Assembly: GCA_002435955.1 (NCBI GenBank)
Contig: DIWZ01000040.1
Location: forward strand, 124,732-188,731
Reading direction: 5' to 3'
Origin: Pelobacter sp. UBA6093
GTDB taxonomy: Bacteria > Desulfobacterota > Desulfuromonadia > Desulfuromonadales > Syntrophotaleaceae
Length of the DNA: 64,000 bases
The notes below the pieces were generated by a model, which saw only the letters and a list, made by a program, of their open reading frames with translations, made no database searches and was not told the DNA's origin. Positions 25,750-35,386 of the stretch are shown piece after piece (position 1 is the first letter of the stretch; every line of letters begins with the position of its first letter). The position numbers were made by a program, and so were the translations under genes.

Positions 25750-27420
25750 TCAGCGTGCCTTACAAATGGCACCGGTATTGGCCGAGGTTACGACAGAGGC
25801 ATAACGGGCCAACCAGCCTTTTGTGATCTTCGGCTCGGGGGCCTGCCAACGCTGACGGCGCTCTTCAAGTTCCTGGTCGGAGACTTTCAGCTCCAGACGG
25901 CGCGACGGGATATCCAGCACGATGCCATCCCCATCCTGAACCAGAGCAATAGGCCCCCCGACCGCGGCTTCCGGCGACACATGCCCGATACATGGGCCGC
26001 GCGTACCGCCTGAAAAGCGACCGTCGGTAATCAACGCAACGCTATCGCCGAGTCCAAGTCCCATGATGGTCGCGGTAGGTGCAAGCATTTCTCGCATGCC
26101 TGGTCCACCTTTAGGTCCTTCGTAGCGAATGACCACCACGTCTCCGGCCTTGACGACCCCTCCCATAAGAGCCTGCATGGCTTCTTCCTCGGAGTTGAAG
26201 CAACGGGCCGTCCCTTCAAACTTCATCATTTTTTCAGAAACCCCGGACTGCTTGACAACAGCCCCGTCCGGAGCAAGGTTACCCGACAGGATGGCAATCC
26301 CCCCCTCGGGTCGAACAGGGTCGCTAACCGGATGGATAACCGTTTCATCAACATCTACGACACTTTCGATGATCTGCTTGATCCCGACACCGTTAAGCGT
26401 CGGATTGTCATGGATAAGCTCGCGCAGTTGATAAAGTACGCCGGGTACGCCACCGGCTGCATCCAGGTCTTCCATGAAATGCTTGCCGCCGGGGTTCATG
26501 GAAGCAATTTGAGGTGTTTCACTGCTGAGTTTGTCAAATACCTCCAGCGGCAGGTCAACCTCGGCTTCGTATGCGATGGACAGCAGATGTAGAACCGTAT
26601 TGCTTGAACCGCCAAGCGCCAGATCAACCCGAATGGCGTTCTCAAAGGCCTCCCTGGTAAGAATCTGCCGAGGCGTAATACCTTCGCGCACCAGATCCAC
26701 AATTCGCTCACCGGAAGCAAAAGCGATCTGCCGTTTCAACGAGGATACCGCCAGGGCCGTACCGCAACCCACCAGACTCATGCCAAGGGTTTCGGTCAGA
26801 ATGGCCATGGTATTGGCGGTAAACAAGCCCTGACAGGAACCGGCCCCCGGGCAGGCACGATCTTCGCAACGTTTCAGCTCATTGGCATCGATCTCGCCTT
26901 TTTTGTAGCGAGCCATGGCTTCGAAAGTATCCGTTACAAACGAATAGCGTCGACCGCCGCGACCGGTACCGGTAAGCATGGGCCCGGCCGTCACGACGAT
27001 GCAAGGGATATCGAGACGCGCTGCAGCCATCAGCATCCCGGGTGTGATCTTGTCGCAGTTGGTCAAGAGCACCAGGCCGTCCAGGCGATGAGCTTCGGCG
27101 ATGGACTCGACCATATCCGCGATCAATTCCCGGGTCGACAGGGAGTAGTGCATCCCCTTGTGCCCCATGGCGATACCGTCGCAGACCCCTGGAATGCCGA
27201 ACAGGAAGGAATACCCTCCTCCGGTGTGGACACCTTTTTCAATAAAGCGCTCCAGATCGCGCATCCCGATATGTCCCGGGATTAAATCGGTGAATGAAGT
27301 TGCTATTCCGATAAGGGGTTTATTCAGCTCCTTACGGGGGATGCCGGTCCCCATAAGCAATGCACGGTGGGGTGCTCTTTCAAAACCCTCAGTAATCGCC
27401 TCGCTACGTTTGCCTTTCAT
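25750..27420 (-). CDS. ilvD: Dihydroxy-acid dehydratase
   Basis: IlvD removes water from dihydroxyisovalerate and dihydroxymethylvalerate to give the branched-chain keto acids. The 556-residue protein shows the iron-sulfur cysteines in NCDKITPGM and in CPGAGSCQGLFTANTM and the C-terminal signature around GRFSGGTRGPCIGHVSPEA. A TATAAT-like box lies at 27562-27567 but its -35 is weak. The intervening enzyme of the pathway, IlvC, is not encoded nearby. Confidence 0.96.
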   Translation of the reverse strand: MKGKRSEAITEGFERAPHRALLMGTGIPRKELNKPLIGIATSFTDLIPGHIGMRDLERFIEKGVHTGGGYSFLFGIPGVCDGIAMGHKGMHYSLSTRELIADMVESIAEAHRLDGLVLLTNCDKITPGMLMAAARLDIPCIVVTAGPMLTGTGRGGRRYSFVTDTFEAMARYKKGEIDANELKRCEDRACPGAGSCQGLFTANTMAILTETLGMSLVGCGTALAVSSLKRQIAFASGERIVDLVREGITPRQILTREAFENAIRVDLALGGSSNTVLHLLSIAYEAEVDLPLEVFDKLSSETPQIASMNPGGKHFMEDLDAAGGVPGVLYQLRELIHDNPTLNGVGIKQIIESVVDVDETVIHPVSDPVRPEGGIAILSGNLAPDGAVVKQSGVSEKMMKFEGTARCFNSEEEAMQALMGGVVKAGDVVVIRYEGPKGGPGMREMLAPTATIMGLGLGDSVALITDGRFSGGTRGPCIGHVSPEAAVGGPIALVQDGDGIVLDIPSRRLELKVSDQELEERRQRWQAPEPKITKGWLARYASVVTSANTGAICKAR

Positions 27421-27616
27421 AGGATCTGGTCATTTCCTTTCTTGCAAATCAATGGTCCCGGCCTCAGATTTACTGAACGCCGCAGCCTCGTTTGTCACTG
27501 ATACCCGCCGCCGCGAAGTCACTCATGGAGACTGACGCGACCGGGTAAAACGAATCCCGCTATTATATTGATGATACAAAACAATCATTTGAAATTATCG
27601 AATTGCTCATGATGCA

Positions 27617-27649
27617 GAAAGGGTTCGGACGGTTTGCCCAAACCCTTTC
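27617..27649 (-). terminator. Hairpin after the DUF465 gene
   Basis: AAAGGGTTTGG pairs with CCGAACCCTTT (one G-U pair) around an eleven-base loop; no T-run follows on the minus strand, so function as a terminator is only likely, not shown. Confidence 0.45.
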
Positions 27650-27672
27650 AAAAGAATCGCAATGCCGGATTT

Positions 27673-27894
27673 CTACCGCTGCCATGCGCGCATTATCTGC
27701 GCCATTTCATCCTTGCCTGCCAATTTCAGCTTCTGCACTTTTTTCCTATGGGCTGCTTCTTCGGGGCTGAGGCGTGGCCGCTGGTCCAGCGAACTCAATT
27801 CACGTTCGAGAAGCACATGCTCCTCATAAAGCCTGCGATAAAGTGCGCTTTCATCGCAGAGCCGCTGAATCAGCCCCAAATTTTGTTCTTCCAT
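27673..27894 (-). CDS. DUF465 (YdcH-like) small protein
   Basis: This 73-residue charged, helical protein fits the DUF465 family: a region like RLYEEHVLLERELSSLD, then KKVQKLKLAGKDEMAQI. Such proteins are short, probably coiled-coil and of unknown function. GGGAGG lies six bases before the ATG, which supports translation. It follows tsaB by about 160 bases and stands apart from ilvD. Confidence 0.82.
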   Translation of the reverse strand: MEEQNLGLIQRLCDESALYRRLYEEHVLLERELSSLDQRPRLSPEEAAHRKKVQKLKLAGKDEMAQIMRAWQR

Positions 27895-28057
27895 CAGACA
27901 CCTCCCAGGAAAGGGTTGATAAAGAGCAACAAGCCTGATTCAAAATAACGAATCACTCCACATATGTCAACTGCCTAAGGAACCGAGGCAAAAGCGCTCA
28001 GAGTATGAAAGACAGGCATCTCATCGGGTAAAACACATGATCACCGAACAAAAAGCC

Positions 28058-28768
28058 CTAACGGGATTGAGCAGCATTTTTGGAGGCCAGCATTATCTCA
28101 GCCTCGGAAGCACGAATATAACGCGGGACGATCTCATGAGCAGTCCTGACCAGGCCCGCCCGCAGTCTGGACAACACAATCACGGCGGCTCCGGAAGCAC
28201 GTGGCGGATTCATGGCCCACGGTACAAAGTGGGCTCGGAGGCCAAGATGCTGCCGGATGAGGTCGGCATACAGGGTCGCCCCACTGCCAATAAACAGATG
28301 ATCCCCTTTCATTCGATCCAGCAACACCTGCGGGGGCAGAACCTGTTCGCAGGTCAGGGCAACTGGCTCGTCGGTCTGGCAATCGAAGACCGTGCTGTAC
28401 ACTTCGGATTTGCGGGCGTCGATCATGGCACATACCGGGAAGGCAGCGGCGGGACACTGCATCGCCAGAGTTTCCAGGGAGGAAACCCCGACCACGGGAA
28501 CGCTTCCGGCATATGCCAACCCCTTAACCGTGGCGATACCGACCCTCAGTCCGGTAAACGATCCTGGTCCGACAACGACGCCAAAGGCCTGCACATCGGA
28601 AAGCTTAAGGTTCGCCTCAGCCAGCAACCAGTTCAGCGAATTCAGTATTCGATCCGTGTGAGTACCACGCAGGTGCAACAAGACCTCCCCCAGCAATTCA
28701 TCCCCTCGGTTAAGAGCAACGCTGCCGGCCGGAGTGGAGGTATCAACGGTAACCACCAACTCGTTCAT
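28058..28768 (-). CDS. tsaB: tRNA t6A37 threonylcarbamoyl adaptor protein TsaB
   Basis: TsaB partners TsaD and TsaE in making threonylcarbamoyl-adenosine at position 37 of ANN-reading tRNAs. The 236-residue protein has the ASKHA-fold start VTVDTSTPAGSVAL and the family signature GPGSFTGLRVGIATVKGLA at about residues 67-85. Its ATG is two bases after the rseP stop, with GGGGAG in the rseP end as the ribosome site, indicating coupled translation. Confidence 0.92.
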   Translation of the reverse strand: MNELVVTVDTSTPAGSVALNRGDELLGEVLLHLRGTHTDRILNSLNWLLAEANLKLSDVQAFGVVVGPGSFTGLRVGIATVKGLAYAGSVPVVGVSSLETLAMQCPAAAFPVCAMIDARKSEVYSTVFDCQTDEPVALTCEQVLPPQVLLDRMKGDHLFIGSGATLYADLIRQHLGLRAHFVPWAMNPPRASGAAVIVLSRLRAGLVRTAHEIVPRYIRASEAEIMLASKNAAQSR

Positions 28769-28770
28769 GG

Positions 28771-30105
28771 TTACTCCCCGAATGCCAGGCGCATGATGTC
28801 ATTATAGAAAGCCCATGCCATCAACAAGACAATCAACACCAGGCCAATCTGCTGGGCAATCTCGCGAGCCTGCTCGGACAGAGGTTTGCGTCGTACCAGC
28901 TCAATCGCACCGAACAATAGGTGGCCGCCGTCCAGAATAGGTACCGGCAATAGATTCAAGATTCCCAACTGGATACTAAGGAACGCCAGCATGGAAAGAA
29001 TTCTAGCCAGATCGACCTCTTCGGCGACCGCACCGGCCATTTGCACAACCATAATGGGACCGCCGATATTATCGGCAGAAATATGTCCGGAAAACAATTT
29101 TCGCAAAAACAGCAGCGTTAAATCGACGAGCTCGATGCTTCGGTGAACACCCTCTCCGATGGCTTCACCAAGCGGATAGCGTTTAAAAACCGTCTCCAGA
29201 CTTGGTCCAATCCCCAGCAGATAGCGATCCACCTCAGAACTATCGTGTTTCTTGAATTCAGGCGTTACCTGAAAAGTCTGCAGCGCATTGGACCGTTCCA
29301 CCACAAGGGTCAACGGTCGCCCCTCGCCAGCCTGCACCAAACCGTGTATATCATACCAGGAGGAGACAGGAACCCCATCGATGGAAACAATACGATCACC
29401 CTGCTGCAACCCGGCGATCCGGGCGGGCATGTTGTCTTCCACATAACCTACAACGGAAGACTGGCTCGGCAATACACCTATGCCCTGCAACCCTTCTGCA
29501 ACAGAAGCATCGGCGGGCAATCGCAATTCGACAACCCCGGGACCGCGTTCTACGACCAGAGAGGTTCCCTGTCCAATATGTTGAAGCAGATTCCTTTCCG
29601 CATCAACCCAGGTGTCGACCGGAACTCCGCCCATATTGAGGATACAATCACCCGACTGAATGCCTGCATGGGCAGCGTCCGAGTCTTTTATCACATGCCC
29701 GACACACGCAGGCTTTTCGAGAAACGCCGGTTGGTCCATGCCGATAAAAAATGCCACGGGTAGTATCAGAAACGGCAGGATCAGGTTCATGGCGGGGCCG
29801 GCAGCAACGATGGCAAGCCTTTGCAATACAGGTTTTTCCGCAAAAGAACGTGATTTATCCTGCTCGGACAGCGGCTGATTTTCTTCGTTTTCGCCTTCCC
29901 CAAGCATTTGCACGTAGCCACCCAGAGGAATGAGACAGATTTTATATTCGGTTTCCCCCCATGTGCGCGAGACAAGCTTTGGGCCAAACCCCAGGGAAAA
30001 CTTCAGTACCTTGACACGACACCACTTGGCGACAAGAAAGTGCCCCAGCTCGTGAACGAACACCAGTATCCCGAGCATGAGAATGCCACCGACTATTTGC
30101 AGCAT
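28771..30105 (-). CDS. rseP: RIP metalloprotease RseP (site-2 protease)
   Basis: RseP cleaves membrane-embedded substrates such as anti-sigma factors. The 444-residue protein has the zinc motif HELGH at residues 18-22 in the first membrane helix, two PDZ domains (roughly residues 125-205 and 210-290) and the second active-site motif NLLPVPILDGGH in the C-terminal helices. Its start overlaps the end of dxr by 13 bases. The dxr-rseP pairing is common in proteobacteria. Confidence 0.95.
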   Translation of the reverse strand: MLQIVGGILMLGILVFVHELGHFLVAKWCRVKVLKFSLGFGPKLVSRTWGETEYKICLIPLGGYVQMLGEGENEENQPLSEQDKSRSFAEKPVLQRLAIVAAGPAMNLILPFLILPVAFFIGMDQPAFLEKPACVGHVIKDSDAAHAGIQSGDCILNMGGVPVDTWVDAERNLLQHIGQGTSLVVERGPGVVELRLPADASVAEGLQGIGVLPSQSSVVGYVEDNMPARIAGLQQGDRIVSIDGVPVSSWYDIHGLVQAGEGRPLTLVVERSNALQTFQVTPEFKKHDSSEVDRYLLGIGPSLETVFKRYPLGEAIGEGVHRSIELVDLTLLFLRKLFSGHISADNIGGPIMVVQMAGAVAEEVDLARILSMLAFLSIQLGILNLLPVPILDGGHLLFGAIELVRRKPLSEQAREIAQQIGLVLIVLLMAWAFYNDIMRLAFGE

Positions 30106-31283
30106 GCATGACCTCCTTTACCAACAATATCGATAAGGCGGCGGGCTTCCTTCCGTCCCCACAGATCAGCCCGCAGTACTTCATCGATCTGCTCCAGAGG
30201 CCTCACCTCATGCCCCTTCAGGGTGGTGCGAATAACAGTGGCAATATCCAAAAAAGCAATTTGTTCATGGAGGAATGCATCGACGGCCACTTCGTTGGCG
30301 GCATTCAGCACGGCCGGTGCGGTGCCCCCCATGGCAAGAGCTTCGTACGCCAGCGCCAGGCATGGAAACCGCTCAAGATCAGGCTCATCAAAGGTCAGAT
30401 TGCGCATACTGCAGAGATCCAACGCGGGCAGCTCGAGGGGCAGGCGGTTTGGATGGGACAGGGCATAAGCAATAGGCGTCTTCATATCCGGGATACCCAA
30501 CTGGGCAATTACCGCACCATCGATATACTCAACCAGAGAATGGACGATGCTCTGCGGATGGATGTGAACAGCTATGCGGTCCGCCGGGACATCGAACAGC
30601 CAGCGGGCCTCGATGACTTCAAGCCCCTTGTTCATCATGGTTGCGGAATCGATGGAAATCTTGCGCCCCATGCTCCAGTTCGGGTGTGCCAGAGCGTCGG
30701 CTGGCGTTACGTTACGCATCTCGGATAACGGGCGATTGCGAAACGGCCCCCCCGACGCGGTCAGAATAAGCCTTCGGACATCGTGCATACGATGCCCTTC
30801 AAGGGACTGGAAAATAGCGGAGTGCTCGCTGTCGACAGGAAACAGGCGCACCCCATGGCGGGCAACCGCTTCGGTGACCAGCGAACCGGCTGTAACCAGC
30901 GTTTCCTTGTTGGCAAGGGCGATATCCTTGCCTGCTTCGATAGCAGCCATTGTCGGAATCAGACCGGCGGCACCAACAATGGCCGACACCATCATATCGA
31001 TTTCCTGCTGGCAGGCACAGGCCACCAGGCCTTCAACCCCGGAGAGAATTAGCGGTGCCTGGGAGCCAAGGCGGCTTCGCAATTCCTGCGCCCCCTCAGG
31101 TGAAATGACCGCAACCATTTTTGGACGAAAACGGCGGATTTGCTCCTCCAGCCGGGCAAGATTATTGCCGGCTGTAAGAGTTACCACTTCAAACTGGTCC
31201 GGGAAGGCTGCCACAATATCCAGGGTACTTACGCCAATGGAACCTGTAGAGCCAAGGATGCCAAGTTTTTTTACGGAAGCCAT
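30093..31283 (-). CDS. dxr: 1-deoxy-D-xylulose-5-phosphate reductoisomerase
   Basis: Dxr is the first committed enzyme of the MEP isoprenoid pathway, giving the precursor for UppS in the same cluster. The 396-residue protein has GSTGSIGVSTLD for NADPH, the NKETLV loop, PVDSEHSAIFQ and the ASGGPFR flexible loop over the active site. The ATG at 31283 follows GAGGGAATA; the frame to 31307 is a spurious extension within cdsA. Confidence 0.96.
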   Translation of the reverse strand: MASVKKLGILGSTGSIGVSTLDIVAAFPDQFEVVTLTAGNNLARLEEQIRRFRPKMVAVISPEGAQELRSRLGSQAPLILSGVEGLVACACQQEIDMMVSAIVGAAGLIPTMAAIEAGKDIALANKETLVTAGSLVTEAVARHGVRLFPVDSEHSAIFQSLEGHRMHDVRRLILTASGGPFRNRPLSEMRNVTPADALAHPNWSMGRKISIDSATMMNKGLEVIEARWLFDVPADRIAVHIHPQSIVHSLVEYIDGAVIAQLGIPDMKTPIAYALSHPNRLPLELPALDLCSMRNLTFDEPDLERFPCLALAYEALAMGGTAPAVLNAANEVAVDAFLHEQIAFLDIATVIRTTLKGHEVRPLEQIDEVLRADLWGRKEARRLIDIVGKGGHACCK

Positions 31284-31291
31284 TATTCCCT

Positions 31292-32089
31292 CTACCCCTG
31301 AAACCACAGGGCAAAATAGTAAGTTAACGGAAAAGCGAACAACAAACTGTCAAGCCGGTCAAGAATGCCCCCATGTCCGGGAATCAGGGTTCCGGAATCC
31401 TTAACCCCGAATGATCGCTTTAAAAGAGATTCGAACAGGTCCCCGAGTTCGGCCACGACACCAGCCACCAGGCCGAGCAACAACAAAGGCACGAGACCGC
31501 TCCACGGCATGAATGTCACATGGGCCACACCGGCAGCAAGCACGCTGCCCACCAGACCACCGATCGCTCCCTCGACACTTTTTTTTGGACTTACGCTGGG
31601 ATATAGTTTTTTTCTCCCCCAAAAAGTACCGGAAAAATAAGCGCAGCTGTCGTTGAGCATCACCATGAAAAGAACCAGCAAAACCCAGCGCGTACCATGA
31701 GCGAGATCGCGGAGCAGGGCCAGATGAGCCAAAGGAAGACTGATGTAAAGAAAACCGAAAAGCAAAAGAGCAAGCTCACCGGTAACACGCTGTATCGTAC
31801 CATGCCGCAACAGGAAAAGGCAGGCGAAGAAGAAAACCAGGAGGGTCATTCCGCCAACAAATACGGGATAGTATCCAAGCACCAGGGGCACCATAAGGCC
31901 GACTCCGGCAATGAGTGCCACTGCTTTTTCAACCAAACGTCGCCCGGCAAGAGCCATGGCAAAATATTCATGCAGCGCCCAGGCAGCAATACCGCCGGTC
32001 ATGCAAAAAAATCCCCAGGTGGGAGCCCAAAGGATAAAAGCCACAAGCAAAGGGAGTGCAATAACGGCTGTCAGAATTCTGGTTTTAAT
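31292..32089 (-). CDS. cdsA: Phosphatidate cytidylyltransferase, apparent ATT start
   Basis: CdsA makes CDP-diacylglycerol at the inner membrane. The family signature near the C-terminus, SLLKRSFGVKDSGTLIPGHGGILDRLDS, is intact (residues about 210-240), as are several membrane helices. The first ATG, GTG or TTG starts would remove the conserved KTRILTAVIALPL opening. That opening is preceded by ATT at 32089, six bases after a perfect AGGAG that directly follows the uppS stop. I therefore annotate the ATT as start, giving 265 residues; a TTG at 32050 is the fallback. Confidence 0.85.
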   Translation of the reverse strand: MKTRILTAVIALPLLVAFILWAPTWGFFCMTGGIAAWALHEYFAMALAGRRLVEKAVALIAGVGLMVPLVLGYYPVFVGGMTLLVFFFACLFLLRHGTIQRVTGELALLLFGFLYISLPLAHLALLRDLAHGTRWVLLVLFMVMLNDSCAYFSGTFWGRKKLYPSVSPKKSVEGAIGGLVGSVLAAGVAHVTFMPWSGLVPLLLLGLVAGVVAELGDLFESLLKRSFGVKDSGTLIPGHGGILDRLDSLLFAFPLTYYFALWFQG

Positions 32090-32100
32090 AACGTACTCCT

Positions 32101-32829
32101 TCAGTCTGTGTCATCGTCTTGGGTTTGGTTGGCGGTCAAGCCGTAACGACGCTCCCTGCGGCTGAATTCGGCAAGGGCATCGTGCAAATGCTCAGGGCTG
32201 AAATCGGGCCAGAGAACCGGAGTAAAATAAATCTCGGCATAGGCCAGCTGCCACAACAGGAAATTACTGATACGGATTTCACCACTGGTACGGATAAGAA
32301 AATCAGGGTCTGGCATGCCAGAGGTTTGCAGCGCGCTGGAAAATTGTTCTTCATCGATGCAAGAAGGTTCCAGACGCCCCGCCACAACTTCATCAACCAG
32401 GGTTCGGACCGCACCGAGAATTTCGTCCCGAGCCCCGTAAGAAAGAGCCAGGGTGAGGACCATATCACTATTGCTTGCCGTGCGCTCCATGCTGCGAGCC
32501 AGCGTTTCCCGCACCGCGGTGGGAAGCCGATGGATGGCCCCGATAACATTCAGGCGAATGCGATGGGCAAGAAGGGTCTGTAACTCTCTCTCCAGAAAGG
32601 TATTCAGCAGGGTCATCAAGGAGTCGACTTCTTCATCAGGTCGCCCCCAGTTTTCGGAACTGAATGCATAGAGCGTCAGAAATGAAATCCCGAGACGCCG
32701 GCACTCCTCTATTACGGCCTTGACGGTCTCCACACCATGATGATGGCCAAGAATTCGAGGCAATCCACGCTGTTCAGCCCACCGGCCGTTGCCATCCATG
32801 ATTATGGCAAGATGTCGGGGTATACGCAT
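32101..32829 (-). CDS. uppS: Isoprenyl (undecaprenyl) diphosphate synthase
   Basis: UppS makes the lipid carrier for peptidoglycan and O-antigen from FPP and IPP. The protein opens with the signature RHLAIIMDGNGRWAEQRG holding the catalytic aspartate, followed by the SSENWGRP loop and the C-terminal RTSGEIRISNFLLWQ segment. I prefer the ATG at 32829 (242 residues); a TTG at 32874 adds fifteen residues. It heads the uppS-cdsA-dxr-rseP-tsaB series. Confidence 0.95.
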   Translation of the reverse strand: MRIPRHLAIIMDGNGRWAEQRGLPRILGHHHGVETVKAVIEECRRLGISFLTLYAFSSENWGRPDEEVDSLMTLLNTFLERELQTLLAHRIRLNVIGAIHRLPTAVRETLARSMERTASNSDMVLTLALSYGARDEILGAVRTLVDEVVAGRLEPSCIDEEQFSSALQTSGMPDPDFLIRTSGEIRISNFLLWQLAYAEIYFTPVLWPDFSPEHLHDALAEFSRRERRYGLTANQTQDDDTD

Positions 32830-32924
32830 TTCGGCACCAAACGTTTTAAACTGCGTTTCAGAAAGAAGTGACAAACGTTAACACAACCAATTTTTACCAG
32901 CAAGACAGGAAAGGCTGTAAAGAG

Positions 32925-32958
32925 GATAAAGAAAAGGGACGCCTGTACCGACGTCCCT
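32925..32958 (-). terminator. Terminator after frr
   Basis: AGGGACG pairs with CGTCCCT around an eleven-base loop, followed on the minus strand by TTTTCTTT. It closes the rpsB-tsf-pyrH-frr series. Confidence 0.7.
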
Positions 32959-33048
32959 CGGTTTATTACTACTCATGCCCAACCCGCGCAAAACTCTCAT
33001 AGGGCCTGGCCTGAATGCGACCGGCAGGAAAGAGTCATAGCGCACGCT

Positions 33049-33606
33049 TTAAATGGCCATGATTTCTTTTTCTTTCATTGCGACCAACTCATCGATTTTG
33101 ACAACGTAAGAATCGGTTAGCTCCTGAATATCCTTTTCGCCACGTTTCAGATCGTCTTCGCTGATATCTTTGTTTTTTTCAAGCTTTTTCATTGCCTCAT
33201 TGGCATCGCGCCGGGCACCTCGCGCCGCAACTTTGGCGTCTTCGCCCATTTTACGCACCAATTTACCCATTTCCTTGCGACGTTCCTCAGTCATCGGCGG
33301 AATGACGAGGCGGATAATCTGCCCATCCGAGGAGGGCGTCAATCCGATATCAGCCTTGAAAATGGCCTTCTCTATTTCGGGCAGAAGTTTCTTTTCCCAG
33401 GGCTGAATAGTTATCAGTCGCGATTCGGGAACAGAAAGGGTCCCAACCTGGTTGAGCGGAGTCGGGGTACCGTAATAATCGACCATGACGTCATCAAGGA
33501 GGGTGGTGGACGCCCTTCCGGTACGCACTTTGGTCATGTCCTTTTTCAAGGCTTCCACAGCTTTGTCCATCCCGCTGCGCGCCTTTTTGATAACATCGTT
33601 ATACAT
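33049..33606 (-). CDS. frr: Ribosome recycling factor
   Basis: RRF, with EF-G, splits post-termination ribosomes. The 185-residue protein has the standard length and the typical VRTGRAS segment near residue 27, the domain II insert GTPTPLNQVGTLSVPE, and the C-terminal helix with the EEDLKR/IQELTD pattern. It lies five bases after pyrH ends, the usual neighbour. Confidence 0.97.
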   Translation of the reverse strand: MYNDVIKKARSGMDKAVEALKKDMTKVRTGRASTTLLDDVMVDYYGTPTPLNQVGTLSVPESRLITIQPWEKKLLPEIEKAIFKADIGLTPSSDGQIIRLVIPPMTEERRKEMGKLVRKMGEDAKVAARGARRDANEAMKKLEKNKDISEDDLKRGEKDIQELTDSYVVKIDELVAMKEKEIMAI

Positions 33607-33611
33607 GGATC

Positions 33612-34349
33612 CTATTCTCCTTTGACGATGGTACCGATAGCCTCTCCCAGCACCACTTTCTGGATGTTGCCGGGGCGAGACAACTGAAACACCACAATAG
33701 GCAGATCGTTATCCATACACAGCGATGTCGCCGTGGCATCCATAACTTTAAGCCCCTTTTTCAGCACGTCAAGATAGGTAAGACTATCGAACTTGACGGC
33801 GCTGCTATCCTTACAGGGATCGGCATTGTAAACACCATCGACCTTGGTGGCTTTAAGGATGACATCCGCCCCTATTTCCATGGCCCGCAGACTGGCCGCA
33901 GTATCCGTCGTAAAGTAGGGATTACCGGTACCGCCACCAAAAATCACCACACGATTCTTTTCCAGATGACGAATGGCCCGACGCCGGATATAGGGCTCGG
34001 CCACCTCCCGCATTTCGATGGCGGTCTGTACCCGGGTTGCCACGCCGACCTGCTCGAGTGCATCCTGAAGGGCCAGGCTGTTCATGATGGTTGCAAGCAT
34101 CCCCATGTAATCAGCACCGGCGCGGTCCATGCCGCCGGCAGCAGCCGCCATACCGCGGAAAATATTTCCCCCACCAATGACAATGGCGACCTGCACACCC
34201 AGACCGATAACCTCACGAATTTCGTTGGCAATGCCGGAAATGACCTGAGGATCTATGCCGAAGCCCTGGTTACCTGCCAGAGCTTCGCCACTGAGTTTCA
34301 GAAGTATACGTTTATAAACGGGTTCCTGGTCATCCATAGTCGTCATCAC
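33612..34349 (-). CDS. pyrH: UMP kinase
   Basis: PyrH phosphorylates UMP to UDP. The 245-residue amino-acid-kinase-fold protein has KLSGEAL, VIGGGNIFRG, and the substrate loop GGTGNPYFTTDTAA. The frame begins with two close ATGs followed by another (MMTTM); any could serve. The tsf stop is one base away, so translation is coupled. Confidence 0.96.
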   Translation of the reverse strand: MMTTMDDQEPVYKRILLKLSGEALAGNQGFGIDPQVISGIANEIREVIGLGVQVAIVIGGGNIFRGMAAAAGGMDRAGADYMGMLATIMNSLALQDALEQVGVATRVQTAIEMREVAEPYIRRRAIRHLEKNRVVIFGGGTGNPYFTTDTAASLRAMEIGADVILKATKVDGVYNADPCKDSSAVKFDSLTYLDVLKKGLKVMDATATSLCMDNDLPIVVFQLSRPGNIQKVVLGEAIGTIVKGE

Positions 34350-34350
34350 T

Positions 34351-35262
34351 TTACTTGGTCATGGAAGCGACCTCAGCCGCAAAGTCGTCAGCACGCTTTT
34401 CAACCCCTTCGCCCAACTGAAAACGAGCATAACGGGTCAGGTTGACATCGGCGCCAATTTCTTTTCCAAGGGCTTCCACAACCTTGCTGACGGTCTGGTC
34501 GGGATCGATGACATAGGCCTGTTCCAACAAGCAGACATCACCAAAATATTTATTGATCTGCCCGACGATGATCTTGTCGACGATATTTTCAGGCTTGCCG
34601 CTCTCAAGGGCCTTGCTGCGCATAATTTCTTTTTCTTTTTCAACAATGTCGGAGGGTACTTCCTCGCGACATAAATACGCAGGATTAGCCGCGGCAATAT
34701 GCATAGCGAGGTTGCGTCCCAGTGCAGCAACACGCTCATCATCGGCCTTGGCTGTCTTGAGCTCTACGAGTACACCGATCTTGCCTGCGCCATGGATATA
34801 AACGGATGCGACACCCTCTCCGGCCTCGTAGCAGACGAAGCGCCGCAAATTAATGTTTTCGCCGATCGTAGCGATCTGATGGGTCTGTTCTTCGGCGATG
34901 GTACGACCGGTATCGGGGAACGACAGAGCCTTGAGTGCTTCCAGGTCAGCCGGCCGGGAGGAGAGAACTACATTGGCTACGCCGTTGGCAAAATCCTGGA
35001 AAGTGGCGTTTTTGGCAACAAAATCGGTTTCAGCATTTACCTCGACCAGAACGCCACAGCTCCCCTGGCTGACCCCGACCACGAGACCTTCGGCAGCCGC
35101 ACGATCGGCCTTTTTGGCAGCCGCCGAAAGACCTTTTTTACGAAGGATATCAACAGCCTGGTCCATGTTGCCGTCAGCTTCGCCAAGTGCCTTTTTACAG
35201 TCCATCATCCCGGCGCCCGTTTTAGTACGCAGTTCAGAAACCATCGATGCAGTGATTTTCAT
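34351..35262 (-). CDS. tsf: Translation elongation factor Ts
   Basis: EF-Ts recharges EF-Tu with GTP. The 303-residue protein starts with the UBA-like domain (KTGAGMMDCKKALGEADG) and continues with the TDFVAKN motif that contacts EF-Tu, then two core domains as in the long E. coli-like form. GAGGAGAG lies before the ATG. A terminator between rpsB and tsf suggests that only part of the rpsB transcript continues. Confidence 0.97.
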   Translation of the reverse strand: MKITASMVSELRTKTGAGMMDCKKALGEADGNMDQAVDILRKKGLSAAAKKADRAAAEGLVVGVSQGSCGVLVEVNAETDFVAKNATFQDFANGVANVVLSSRPADLEALKALSFPDTGRTIAEEQTHQIATIGENINLRRFVCYEAGEGVASVYIHGAGKIGVLVELKTAKADDERVAALGRNLAMHIAAANPAYLCREEVPSDIVEKEKEIMRSKALESGKPENIVDKIIVGQINKYFGDVCLLEQAYVIDPDQTVSKVVEALGKEIGADVNLTRYARFQLGEGVEKRADDFAAEVASMTK

Positions 35263-35327
35263 AACAATCTCTCCTCATTTAATTCTTTGGAAGCGGCAAT
35301 CTCCACGCAACTTCCGTGATACATTCA

Positions 35328-35364
35328 GCAAAAAGGCGGTCGGTTTCCCGGACCGCCTTTTGCG
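35328..35364 (-). terminator. Terminator between rpsB and tsf
   Basis: AAAAGGCGGTC and GACCGCCTTTT form an eleven-base-pair stem with a nine-base loop; the minus strand continues TTTTTGC. It probably tunes the S2 to EF-Ts ratio. Confidence 0.8.
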
Positions 35365-35386
35365 AGCTCAAATTACAACTGGGCTG

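Noticed and set aside
32875..32934. Promoter for uppS
   Set aside because: TTTACA and TTGCTG hexamers are present but neither is paired with a credible -10 at a normal distance.
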